This document shows, piece after piece, positions 9,004 to 15,610 of a DNA stretch of 64,000 bases. The translations under genes and the position numbers were made by a program. Each line of letters starts with the position of its first letter. Within the stretch, counting starts at the first letter, position 1. A model generated the notes under the pieces. The model had not been told where the DNA came from. It was given only the letters and a program-made list of their open reading frames with translations, and did not search any database. Source of the DNA: Erythrobacter dokdonensis DSW-74 (GTDB taxonomy: Bacteria; Pseudomonadota; Alphaproteobacteria; Sphingomonadales; Sphingomonadaceae); the NCBI RefSeq assembly GCF_001677335.1, contig NZ_LZYB01000002.1, positions 248,001 through 312,000 on the forward strand. The letters run 5' to 3'.

Positions 9004-9567
9004 TTGGACAGCTTTCTCTTCTCGCTGCTGCTGGCCTTCGTGCTGGCGCTGGGCGGGCGCGACCAGTGGCTGGTAGCGCGCTGGGCCGATGCGCTCGGGC
9101 GCAGTCAGCTACTGCTGCTGGTAGGCCTTGCATCGTCGGCGCTGACGGCTGCATTCATGGCCTGGGTCGGTGCGCAATTCGCCGCCATCCTCCCGCCGCG
9201 TGCGGCACAGATGCTGGTCGCCTTCGCGCTGGCGATTGCAGCCGCCGAACTCGCCTGGCCGGTCAAGGCGGATGCACCATACGAGCCGACCCGCTCGCTC
9301 GGCGCCATCGCCATCGTGCTGGCCGCACGGCAGTTGGGCGATGGAGCCCGCTTTGCCGTGTTCGCCTTTGCTGCCGGTGCCAGCCTGCCGGCCACCGCCG
9401 CACTCGGCGGCGCGCTGGGCGGAGGCGGAGCGATTGCGCTGGGCTGGTCTTTCGGTGCTGCCGGGCTTGCCCGCTGGCCGCTCCAGCTGCTGCGTCGTGG
9501 CCTGGCGGCCTGCCTCATTCTTGCGGCGCTCTTCATCGGATTGAACGCTCGTTACGCCACGCTTTAA
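9004..9567 (+). CDS. Membrane protein resembling the TMEM165/GDT1 (UPF0016) family
   Basis: This 187-aa, very hydrophobic protein has about six membrane segments arranged as two similar halves. GDT1 proteins transport Ca2+/Mn2+ using an E-x-G-D-K-T/S motif in each half. Here the equivalents are degenerate: LALGGRDQ near residue 16 and ARQLGDGARF near residue 108. So the family link is a resemblance and transport activity is uncertain. The start is TTG at 9004 after a GGGGGCGGGGG purine stretch. It lies 23 bases after phoX and probably ends the phosphate operon. Phytase and PhoX are both Ca2+-dependent, which makes a cation-related role plausible. Confidence 0.6.
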   Translation: MDSFLFSLLLAFVLALGGRDQWLVARWADALGRSQLLLLVGLASSALTAAFMAWVGAQFAAILPPRAAQMLVAFALAIAAAELAWPVKADAPYEPTRSLGAIAIVLAARQLGDGARFAVFAFAAGASLPATAALGGALGGGGAIALGWSFGAAGLARWPLQLLRRGLAACLILAALFIGLNARYATL

Positions 9568-9575
9568 TCGACTTG

Positions 9576-9605
9576 TTCGATTATTGCGAATTCGATTATT
9601 CCGAA
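9576..9605. repeat. Tandem 15-bp repeat in the dps promoter region
   Basis: TTCGATTATTGCGAA (9576-9590) is directly followed by TTCGATTATTCCGAA (9591-9605), 14 of 15 bases identical. The junction makes GCGAATTCG, and both units carry TTCG...CGAA half-palindromes. It ends 21 bases upstream of a TATAAT box, where an activator (OxyR-like) or a repressor would bind. Confidence 0.6.
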
Positions 9606-9626
9606 ACGAAAGCTGTTCTCATCCGT

Positions 9627-9632
9627 TATAAT
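9627..9632 (+). promoter_or_regulatory. -10 box of the dps promoter
   Basis: A perfect TATAAT lies 56 bases before the dps ATG. No good -35 hexamer sits 17 bases upstream (AAACGA), and the tandem repeat 9576-9605 covers that position, suggesting activator-dependent transcription. The box lies so close to the in-frame ATG at 9631 that this ATG cannot be the start, which supports 9688. Confidence 0.55.
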
Positions 9633-9687
9633 GATGAACGTATCGAAGGCAGAAAAGCCATCCTGCCCAACAATAAAGGAGACCGCC

Positions 9688-10149
9688 ATGGCTAACGCCA
9701 ACACCAATTCGAAAGCCGCTCTGGTTGCCGAACTTAACGGACTTTTGGCAGATCATTTCTCGCTTTTCATCAAGACCAAGAACTTTCATTGGCATGTAAA
9801 GGGTCCGCGTTTTCGCGACCTGCACCTCTTGTTCGATGAACAGGCGCTCGAGATTCGCGACCAGATCGACCTCATTGCCGAGCGCGTGCGCAAGCTCGAT
9901 GCCGAGACGCTGACCTCGGTGGGCTCGGTGGCACAGCACACGAAGATCAGGGATCAGGACAGCACCTCGCTCGCCGCCGAGGACATGATTGCCGAACTGC
10001 GTGATGATAACGCAGCCGTGGTCGACCGTCTCAAGGGCATGAAGCCGCTGGCCGAACAGGCGGGTGACAATGCCACCGACGGGCTGATCGACGACTGGAC
10101 CGACATGACCGAACAGCGCGTGTGGTTCCTCAAGTCGCTGCTGGCCTGA
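9688..10149 (+). CDS. dps: Dps-family ferritin-like DNA-protection protein
   Basis: This 153-aa Dps protein forms dodecamers that oxidise and store iron and protect DNA in starvation or oxidative stress. All five ferroxidase residues occur with the E. coli Dps spacing: His34 (NFHWH), His46, Asp50, Asp61 and Glu65. The ATG at 9688 follows AAAGGAGACC at proper distance; the longer in-frame start at 9631 falls on the -10 box. The gene is monocistronic, with a strong terminator right after it. Confidence 0.93.
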   Translation: MANANTNSKAALVAELNGLLADHFSLFIKTKNFHWHVKGPRFRDLHLLFDEQALEIRDQIDLIAERVRKLDAETLTSVGSVAQHTKIRDQDSTSLAAEDMIAELRDDNAAVVDRLKGMKPLAEQAGDNATDGLIDDWTDMTEQRVWFLKSLLA

Positions 10150-10172
10150 TCCGCCCGCATAGCTATCCACGC

Positions 10173-10206
10173 CGGGCCGTCCCCATTGCCGGGGGCGGCC
10201 CGTTTG
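10173..10206 (+). terminator. Rho-independent terminator of dps
   Basis: A 12-bp stem (10173-10184 with 10191-10202, one mismatch) and ATTGCC loop are followed by TTTGCTATT. It begins 23 bases after the dps stop and 48 bases before the pgl start. Confidence 0.7.
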
Positions 10207-10220
10207 CTATTCATGGGTCC

Positions 10221-10841
10221 ATGCAGGACACCATAATGATCGAGCGTGCCGATGCCGGGGCGATTGCGGACTGGCTTGCCGAGCGTCTGGCCGGTGCGGG
10301 GACAATAACGATCCCCGGTGGTTCGACGCCCTTCCCCATCATTGAGGCGCTGCTGGAACGTCATGGCGAGAGTATTGACTGGGCCGGGATTGAAATCTGG
10401 CCCAATGACGACCGGATCGTGCCCGAGGATCACCAGGCATCGAACACGGGCAGGATCCGCGCATTGCTTGAACCGTGCGGTGCAAGGATCGTCGCGCTGG
10501 CGGAGGGCGCTGCCCCACCGCATTTCACGCTGGCGTGGCTGGGAATGGGGCCTGACGGGCATATTGCCTCGCTGTTTCCCAACACCGATCCGCAGATCGA
10601 CGATCCGCTGGCGGTGCGCCGCCTGACCCCCGATCCGTTGCCGGCCCACGCGCCTTTCGACCGCATTACGCTGACCATTCCCGCGCTCGCAGATACCGAC
10701 ACGCTGATGTTCACGCTGGGCGGCGGAGCGGACAAGCGGGCCGTTTTCGAGGCGGCGCTGCGCGGCGCGCATGATCTTCCCGTGGCGCGGATTCTGCGCG
10801 CGGCCCGGGCGCGGCAGGTCCCGGTGACAGTGTTCACCTGA
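10221..10841 (+). CDS. pgl: 6-phosphogluconolactonase
   Basis: This 206-aa protein of the NagB/6PGL fold hydrolyses 6-phosphogluconolactone in the pentose-phosphate/Entner-Doudoroff route. Signatures are GGSTPFP (33-39), WPNDDRIVP (60-68) and the family motif GMGPDGHIASLFP (108-120). I start at ATG 10221 (MQDTIMIERAD), since a start at 10122 would lie inside dps and include the terminator. The stop codon overlaps the next ATG (TGATG at 10839-10843), so it is translationally coupled to the Nudix gene. Confidence 0.88.
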   Translation: MQDTIMIERADAGAIADWLAERLAGAGTITIPGGSTPFPIIEALLERHGESIDWAGIEIWPNDDRIVPEDHQASNTGRIRALLEPCGARIVALAEGAAPPHFTLAWLGMGPDGHIASLFPNTDPQIDDPLAVRRLTPDPLPAHAPFDRITLTIPALADTDTLMFTLGGGADKRAVFEAALRGAHDLPVARILRAARARQVPVTVFT

Positions 10842-11314
10842 TGACCCGGTTCCTGCCCGCTCCGCTGCACCGCGCACTGCTGCCGCTCGCGCATCTCGTT
10901 CGGCACCATTGGCGACGCTGGCGCAAGACGCCGATTGCCGGGGTGAGCGTTGTCATCACCAATCTCGGCGGTGATGTTCTGCTGCTGAAACATTCCTACG
11001 GGCCCGAGGTGTGGGGCCTGCCCGGTGGCGGCCTTGCTGCCGGAGAGGACCCCGAGACGGCGGCGCGGCGCGAGGTGCGCGAGGAGCTGGGTATTGAGCT
11101 CGCCCGCATCATTGTCGTGACCACGCTCGAGGAGGAATTGTCCGGATCGCCCCACACCGCCTACCTGTTTGCCGCGACCTGTGACCAGCGGCCCCGGCCC
11201 GACGGACGCGAAGTGGTGGAGGCACGCTTTTTCCCGTCGCATTCGCTCCCCGAACCGCTCGGCGAAACGACCCGTGCCCGCATCGATGCGTGGCGGCGAC
11301 GGCGTAACGCCTGA
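10841..11314 (+). CDS. Nudix hydrolase
   Basis: This 157-aa protein has a complete Nudix box at residues 63-85 (G-x5-E-x7-REVREELGI). It follows an N-terminal basic stretch (HHWRRWRKTP) and a beta-strand segment GVSVVITNLGGDVLLLKHSYG. Nudix enzymes hydrolyse nucleoside diphosphates linked to another moiety; the substrate here is unknown. The start overlaps the pgl stop by one base. Confidence 0.88.
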   Translation: MTRFLPAPLHRALLPLAHLVRHHWRRWRKTPIAGVSVVITNLGGDVLLLKHSYGPEVWGLPGGGLAAGEDPETAARREVREELGIELARIIVVTTLEEELSGSPHTAYLFAATCDQRPRPDGREVVEARFFPSHSLPEPLGETTRARIDAWRRRRNA

Positions 11315-11320
11315 CCCTCG

Positions 11321-12445
11321 CTAGAGCAGCGAGAGCTGCGTATCGTCGCGCGGCGGCCTGTCTTGCTGCTGCCCTTCGAGGTTGCCCAGCGTCAGGCCCA
11401 TGAGCCTGATCGGTTCGGGCAAGGGCAGCTCCGCTTCCAGCAGCGCGCGTGCGACGGCCGCGAATTCCTCCTTGCCGGTCACCGGATGCGGCAGCGAGGC
11501 GGCGCGGGTCATGATGCGGAAATCGGTGAACTTGAGCTTGAGCGTCACAGTGCGCCCGCGTGCCTGGGCTGCTTCGATCCGCTCCCAGACAATGCCGATG
11601 ATTGTCTCCAGCGTCTCTCGCAAAGCCGGGCCGCTGCCTATGTCCTCGGAGAAGGTGCGCTCCCCGCCCACGGACTTGCGCAGACGGTGTGCGGCGACGG
11701 GTCTGAGGTCGATCCCCCGCGCCGCACGGAACAGGTAGTCGGCCATGCTGCCGAAATGCTGGCGCAGGAAGCCGATGTCCTTTGCTGCAAGATCGGCGCC
11801 GGTGGCGATCCCCAGCTTGTGCATCTTGCTTTCGGCCTTCGGTCCGACCCCGTGGAACCGCCGGATCGGCAGGTCCGAGACGAACCGCGCGCCTTCGCCC
11901 GGGCGGATGACGCACATGCCGTCGGGCTTGTTCTGGTCGCTCGCGAGCTTGGCGAGGAACTTGTTGTAGCTCACTCCCGCACTCGCGGTGAGACTGGTCT
12001 TGGCCCGGATTTCCTGCCGGATCAGCTGTGCGATGCGGGTCGCCGAGCCGATCCCGAGCCGGTCTTCGGTGACGTCGAGATAGGCCTCGTCGAGGCTCAG
12101 TGGCTCGATGATGGGCGTGTAATGCTCGAACACGCGCCGGATCTGGCGGCTGGCCTCCTTGTAGGCATCGAAACGCGGACGCACGAAGACGAGATCGGGG
12201 CAAAGGCGCTGCGCCGTGACCGATGGCATCGCGCTGCGCACTCCGAATTTTCGCGCTTCGTAACTGGCCGCGGCTACCACGCCGCGTCCGCCCGCGCCGC
12301 CAACGGCCACCGGCTTTCCGCGCAGCCCGGGATTGTCGCGCTGCTCGACGCTGGCAAAGAAGGCATCCATGTCGACATGGATGATCTTGCGCAGGCCCGG
12401 TGTCTCACCGTCCTCGTCGATGGCTGTTGGCATCGTGTTGGCCAT
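11321..12445 (-). CDS. dinB: DNA polymerase IV (Y-family, translesion)
   Basis: This 374-aa error-prone polymerase bypasses DNA lesions. Catalytic motifs are visible: IIHVDMDAFFASVEQ (residues 21-35, with the first metal-binding Asp) and SLDEAYLDVTEDRLG (the Asp-Glu pair). The SAGVSYNKFLAKLASDQNKP palm/fingers motif and a helix-hairpin-helix (LPIRRFHGVGPKAESKM) are also present. The C-terminus ends ...TQLSLL, a beta-clamp-binding peptide. ATG 12445 is chosen because the sequence before it has no family similarity. It converges on the Nudix gene. A near-LexA site is at 12479-12494. Confidence 0.93.
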   Translation of the reverse strand: MANTMPTAIDEDGETPGLRKIIHVDMDAFFASVEQRDNPGLRGKPVAVGGAGGRGVVAAASYEARKFGVRSAMPSVTAQRLCPDLVFVRPRFDAYKEASRQIRRVFEHYTPIIEPLSLDEAYLDVTEDRLGIGSATRIAQLIRQEIRAKTSLTASAGVSYNKFLAKLASDQNKPDGMCVIRPGEGARFVSDLPIRRFHGVGPKAESKMHKLGIATGADLAAKDIGFLRQHFGSMADYLFRAARGIDLRPVAAHRLRKSVGGERTFSEDIGSGPALRETLETIIGIVWERIEAAQARGRTVTLKLKFTDFRIMTRAASLPHPVTGKEEFAAVARALLEAELPLPEPIRLMGLTLGNLEGQQQDRPPRDDTQLSLL

Positions 12446-12478
12446 GCCTGCCGAAATAGAAGCTTCGCGCCTGTGAAG

Positions 12479-12494
12479 GAACCATTGCTGGAAC
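12479..12494. promoter_or_regulatory. Near-match to an alphaproteobacterial LexA box
   Basis: GAAC-N8-GAAC (12479-12482 and 12491-12494) lies 34-49 bases upstream of dinB. On the dinB strand it reads GTTC-N8-GTTC; the alphaproteobacterial SOS box is GTTC-N7-GTTC. The gene fits, but the spacing is one base too long. Confidence 0.3.
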
Positions 12495-12573
12495 TTTCCC
12501 GCAGGCTCGCGATTTTGTGCACATGCGAAATGAACAGTGGTCAAACGGCGAACCAGTGGGCAAAGGGCCCGTC

Positions 12574-13827
12574 ATGGCCACATCGCTTGCCCAATCCCCG
12601 CCGCTTCGCAAGGCGCTCGGAGAGACCGAGCTCCTGTGGATGATGGCCTTGCTGATGGCGCTCAATGCCTTCGGCATCGACGCGATCCTGCCCGCGCTGG
12701 ATGAACTGGCGGTCGATCTCGGGGTGGACGGCAATGCCCGCCAGTTCGTGATCGGAGTCTACCTGCTGACTGCCGGCATTGGTTCGCTTGTGCCGGGCGC
12801 GCTGGCTGACCGCTTCGGACGCCGGCCGATCCTGCTGGGCGCGATTGCCGTCTATATTCTTCTATCGGTATTGAGCGCGCTTGCACCGACTTACGACATG
12901 CTGATCGCAGTGCGTGCGGCGCAGGGATTCTTTGCCGCCGGCATCATCGCCCTGCCGCCCGCGATTATCCGCGACCGGGTAGGCGGGGACAAGATGGCGC
13001 GCATGATGAGCCTGATCTTCGTGATCTTCCTGATGGTCCCCGCAGTCGCCCCCAGCATCGGCGAGGCTATCCTGCTGGTAGCGGATTGGCGCGCGATCTT
13101 CGGGGTCATGGCGGTGATGGGTCTGTTTGTGGGGGCATGGGTTCATTTCCGCCTGCCCGAAAGCCTCAGCCCGGAAAATCGCCAGCCGATCATCCCGCGC
13201 ACGATCGCTGTCAACATGACCCGCGCGCTCGCCCTGCCGAGCGTGGTCGGCTACGTCTTCGGCAGCGCGCTGGTGTTCGGCGCACTGTTCGGCTTCATCA
13301 ATTCCTCGCAGCAGTTGATCACCGAGACATTCAGCGCGGGCGATATTTTTCCGATGATTTTCGGCATCTGTGCAGGATCCATGGCGCTGGCGAGCTGGTC
13401 GAACTCGCGCATCGTCGAGCGTTTCGGCGCCCGCCGCGTGAGCCATACCGCGCTGTTCGTGTTTATCGCGGTTGCCGCCGCCCAGGTGTTCTTCGCCTTC
13501 CAGCCGGAAGAAAGCCTGTGGGTGTTCGTGCCGCTGATGGCGATCAACATGGCGCTCTTGGGCTTCATCGGCAGCAATTTCGGCGCGATCGCGATGAACC
13601 CCTTCTTCGCCATCGCCGGCGCAGCGAGTTCGGTCCACGGCTTCATCCGCATGACCACGGCCGCGCTGCTGGGCGGGGCGATCGGCTATGCCTTCGATGG
13701 CACTGCACGGCCGCTGGCGCTGGCGCTGCTGGCGAGCGGGATCATCTGTCTGGTGCTGGTGCTGCTGAGCGAGAAGGGCAAGCTGTTCGGGCCGTCGGAT
13801 GCCGAGGCGGGGATGGGTAGGGGCTGA
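12574..13827 (+). CDS. MFS drug-resistance transporter, Bcr/CflA family
   Basis: This 417-aa transporter has about 12 transmembrane helices. Features are motif A GALADRFGRRPILLG after TM2, the TM5 proton/drug-antiporter segment (FVIFLMVPAVAPSIGEAIL), and an early AFGIDAILPALDELAVDLG that is typical of Bcr/CflA. It probably exports drugs or metabolites by proton antiport. ATG 12574 (MATSLAQSPP) follows AAAGGGCCC; an upstream ATG at 12517 would add an unrelated hydrophilic 19-aa stretch. It is divergent from dinB. Confidence 0.85.
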   Translation: MATSLAQSPPLRKALGETELLWMMALLMALNAFGIDAILPALDELAVDLGVDGNARQFVIGVYLLTAGIGSLVPGALADRFGRRPILLGAIAVYILLSVLSALAPTYDMLIAVRAAQGFFAAGIIALPPAIIRDRVGGDKMARMMSLIFVIFLMVPAVAPSIGEAILLVADWRAIFGVMAVMGLFVGAWVHFRLPESLSPENRQPIIPRTIAVNMTRALALPSVVGYVFGSALVFGALFGFINSSQQLITETFSAGDIFPMIFGICAGSMALASWSNSRIVERFGARRVSHTALFVFIAVAAAQVFFAFQPEESLWVFVPLMAINMALLGFIGSNFGAIAMNPFFAIAGAASSVHGFIRMTTAALLGGAIGYAFDGTARPLALALLASGIICLVLVLLSEKGKLFGPSDAEAGMGRG

Positions 13828-13840
13828 TCCCTCCAACCCC

Positions 13841-13946
13841 TCGTTATTGCGAGGAGTCGAAGGCGCCGCGGCAATCCATCGACTGCCGCCGTCCTGCCAA
13901 GCAGCGTTGGTTCATGGATTGCTTCGCCTGCGGCTCGCAATGACGA
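13841..13946. repeat. REP-like intergenic inverted repeat, family A copy 1
   Basis: The ends are inverted complements, beginning TCGTTATTGCGAGGAG and ending CTCGCAATGACGA, with inner arms CGGCAATCCAT and ATGGATTGCTTCG. The 40-base centre is variable. Copy 2 is at 50683-50786 with the same arms and a different centre. It lies between two convergent genes. Confidence 0.8.
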
Positions 13947-13949
13947 AAT

Positions 13950-15503
13950 CTACCGCTCGCTTTCGAGCTTTCTCCAAGCCAGCACGGCAAACTCGCACAG
14001 CAAGGGCCGGGTGTCGCGCGGGTCGATGATATCCTCGACATTGAAGCGCTCGGCACTGCGGAACGGCGAGGTGACTTTCGCCAGCCTTTCGCGGATTTCC
14101 TCCAGCAGCGCCGCGGGATCGTCGGCGGCTTCCAGTTCCGCCTTGTAGGCAACCTCCAGCCCGCCCGCGATCGGCAGGCTCCCCCAGTCGCCCGAGGGCC
14201 AGCAATAGCGGTACTGGTAGCGGTCGGCATTGCTCATCGCGCTTCCCGCAATGCCATAGGCGCGGCGCATGACGATGCTCGCGAGCGGCACGGTCGCTCG
14301 GTAGATCGCGTTCATCGCGTTGACGCCGTAGCGGATCGTCCCCGCCATCTCCGCCTCGCGCCCGATCATGAAGCCGGGGTTGTCGACGAGGTGGACGATG
14401 GGCAGGCGGAACTGCTCAGCCAGTTTGACGAAGCGTTCGACCTTCTCCGAAGTCTTGGCCTCCCACGATCCGCCCAGATAGCTCGGATCGCTGGCCACCA
14501 CGCACACCGGCCAGCCATCCAGCCGGGCGAGGGCGGTGATCGCTGCACGGCCCCAATGCTTGCCGATCTCGAACACTGTGTCGCTGTCGAACACCATCTC
14601 CATGCAGCGGCGCATCGAATAGACCTGCTTGGGGTCGCGCGGGACGAGGGATAGCAGAGCGTCTTCGCGGCGGTGGACAGGGTCGGTGCAAAGCGAGCGG
14701 CGGGCGGGCTGGCCGACATATTCGGGCATGAAGCTGAGGAAATGCCGCGCGCGGGCGAAGGCTTCGGCCTCGCTGGCGACCTCGTCGTCGACCACGCCGT
14801 TGCGGGTGTGGATTTCCGACCCGCCGAGGCGTTCCTTCGCTTCCTCGTGGCTGGTGGAGCCGTCCTTGTAGGCTTCTCCCAGCCCATCGACCACGGCAGG
14901 GCCGGCGGCAAAGATCTGGCTGAGGCCCTTGACCATGATCGAGTAATGGCTGGCGACCGTCCGCGCAGCGCCGAGGCCTGCTGTCGGCCCCAGAGCGAGC
15001 GCCACCACCGGCACGGTGTCGAGATTGGTCACCACGTCGCCCCAGCCGGGCACGGCGGGGATATAGGTCGCGCCGATCTGTTCGAGCGTCTTCACGCTGC
15101 CGCCGCCGCCGGTGCCGTCGATCATGCGGATGATGGGCAGCTTCAGCTCGTGCGCCATCCGTTCGGCCTGCACCATCTTGCGCGCGATCCCCGCATCCGC
15201 CGCACCGCCGCGAATGGTGAAGTCGTCGGCGGTGGCGACCACCGGGCGGCCATTGATCAGCGCCTTGCCGAAGAGGAAGGGGGCGGGGGTTACCGAGGCG
15301 AGGTCGCCATTGGCGTCATACTTCGCCGAGCCTGCGATCTTGCCGATCTCGCGGAAGGAGCCTTCGTCGACGAGCGCCGCGAGCCGCGCGCGGGCGTCCA
15401 TCTTGCCGCGCGAATGCTGGCGCGCGACCTTGTCGGGCCCGCCCATCTGCTCCGCGAGGGCTTCGCGCCGGCGCAGTTCCTCGAGTTCCTTCGCCCAGGT
15501 CAT
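13950..15503 (-). CDS. Acyl-CoA carboxylase, carboxyltransferase (beta) subunit
   Basis: This 517-aa carboxyltransferase pairs with the biotin subunit encoded upstream. The two crotonase-like halves are visible: the N-half with GKMDARARLAALVDEGSF, FTIRGGAADAGIARKMV and IDGTGGGGSV; the C-half with VFEIGKHWGRAAITALARLDG, VHLVDNPGFMIG and MRRAYGIAGSAMS. Subunit size suits propionyl-, methylcrotonyl- or related acyl-CoA carboxylases; I cannot decide the substrate. ATG 15503 follows GAGGGGAGAGAG. The frame extends upstream, but that part only translates the intergenic repeat. The carboxylase probably acts in acyl-CoA or branched-chain catabolism. Confidence 0.9.
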   Translation of the reverse strand: MTWAKELEELRRREALAEQMGGPDKVARQHSRGKMDARARLAALVDEGSFREIGKIAGSAKYDANGDLASVTPAPFLFGKALINGRPVVATADDFTIRGGAADAGIARKMVQAERMAHELKLPIIRMIDGTGGGGSVKTLEQIGATYIPAVPGWGDVVTNLDTVPVVALALGPTAGLGAARTVASHYSIMVKGLSQIFAAGPAVVDGLGEAYKDGSTSHEEAKERLGGSEIHTRNGVVDDEVASEAEAFARARHFLSFMPEYVGQPARRSLCTDPVHRREDALLSLVPRDPKQVYSMRRCMEMVFDSDTVFEIGKHWGRAAITALARLDGWPVCVVASDPSYLGGSWEAKTSEKVERFVKLAEQFRLPIVHLVDNPGFMIGREAEMAGTIRYGVNAMNAIYRATVPLASIVMRRAYGIAGSAMSNADRYQYRYCWPSGDWGSLPIAGGLEVAYKAELEAADDPAALLEEIRERLAKVTSPFRSAERFNVEDIIDPRDTRPLLCEFAVLAWRKLESER

Positions 15504-15518
15504 TCTCTCTCCCCTCGG

Positions 15519-15605
15519 GCCCACCCCTAACCCCTCCCGCAAGCGGGAGGGGGACTGGCCGCGCTCGCTTCTCCCCTCCCGCTTGCGGGAGGGGCCGGGG
15601 GTGGG
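15519..15605. repeat. Intergenic inverted repeat between the carboxylase subunits
   Basis: Two 34-base arms, each built around CCCCTCCCGC-AAGC-GGGAGGGG, are inverted relative to each other with outer CCCACCCC/GGGGTGGG ends. A REP/MITE-like element fills almost the whole gap between the alpha and beta subunit genes, and as RNA it could form a strong hairpin between the two cistrons. Confidence 0.75.
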
Positions 15606-15610
15606 CAAGT

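Noticed and set aside
9631..9687. Longer N-terminus of Dps
   Set aside because: ATG 9631 lies on the -10 box and has no ribosome site, while 9688 has a strong one.
12517..12573. N-terminal extension of the MFS transporter
   Set aside because: The 19 residues are hydrophilic and unlike the family; ATG 12574 has a better ribosome site.
15504..15608. N-terminal extension of the carboxyltransferase subunit
   Set aside because: It only translates the inverted repeat (PTPGPSRKREG...), with the true family start at 15503.
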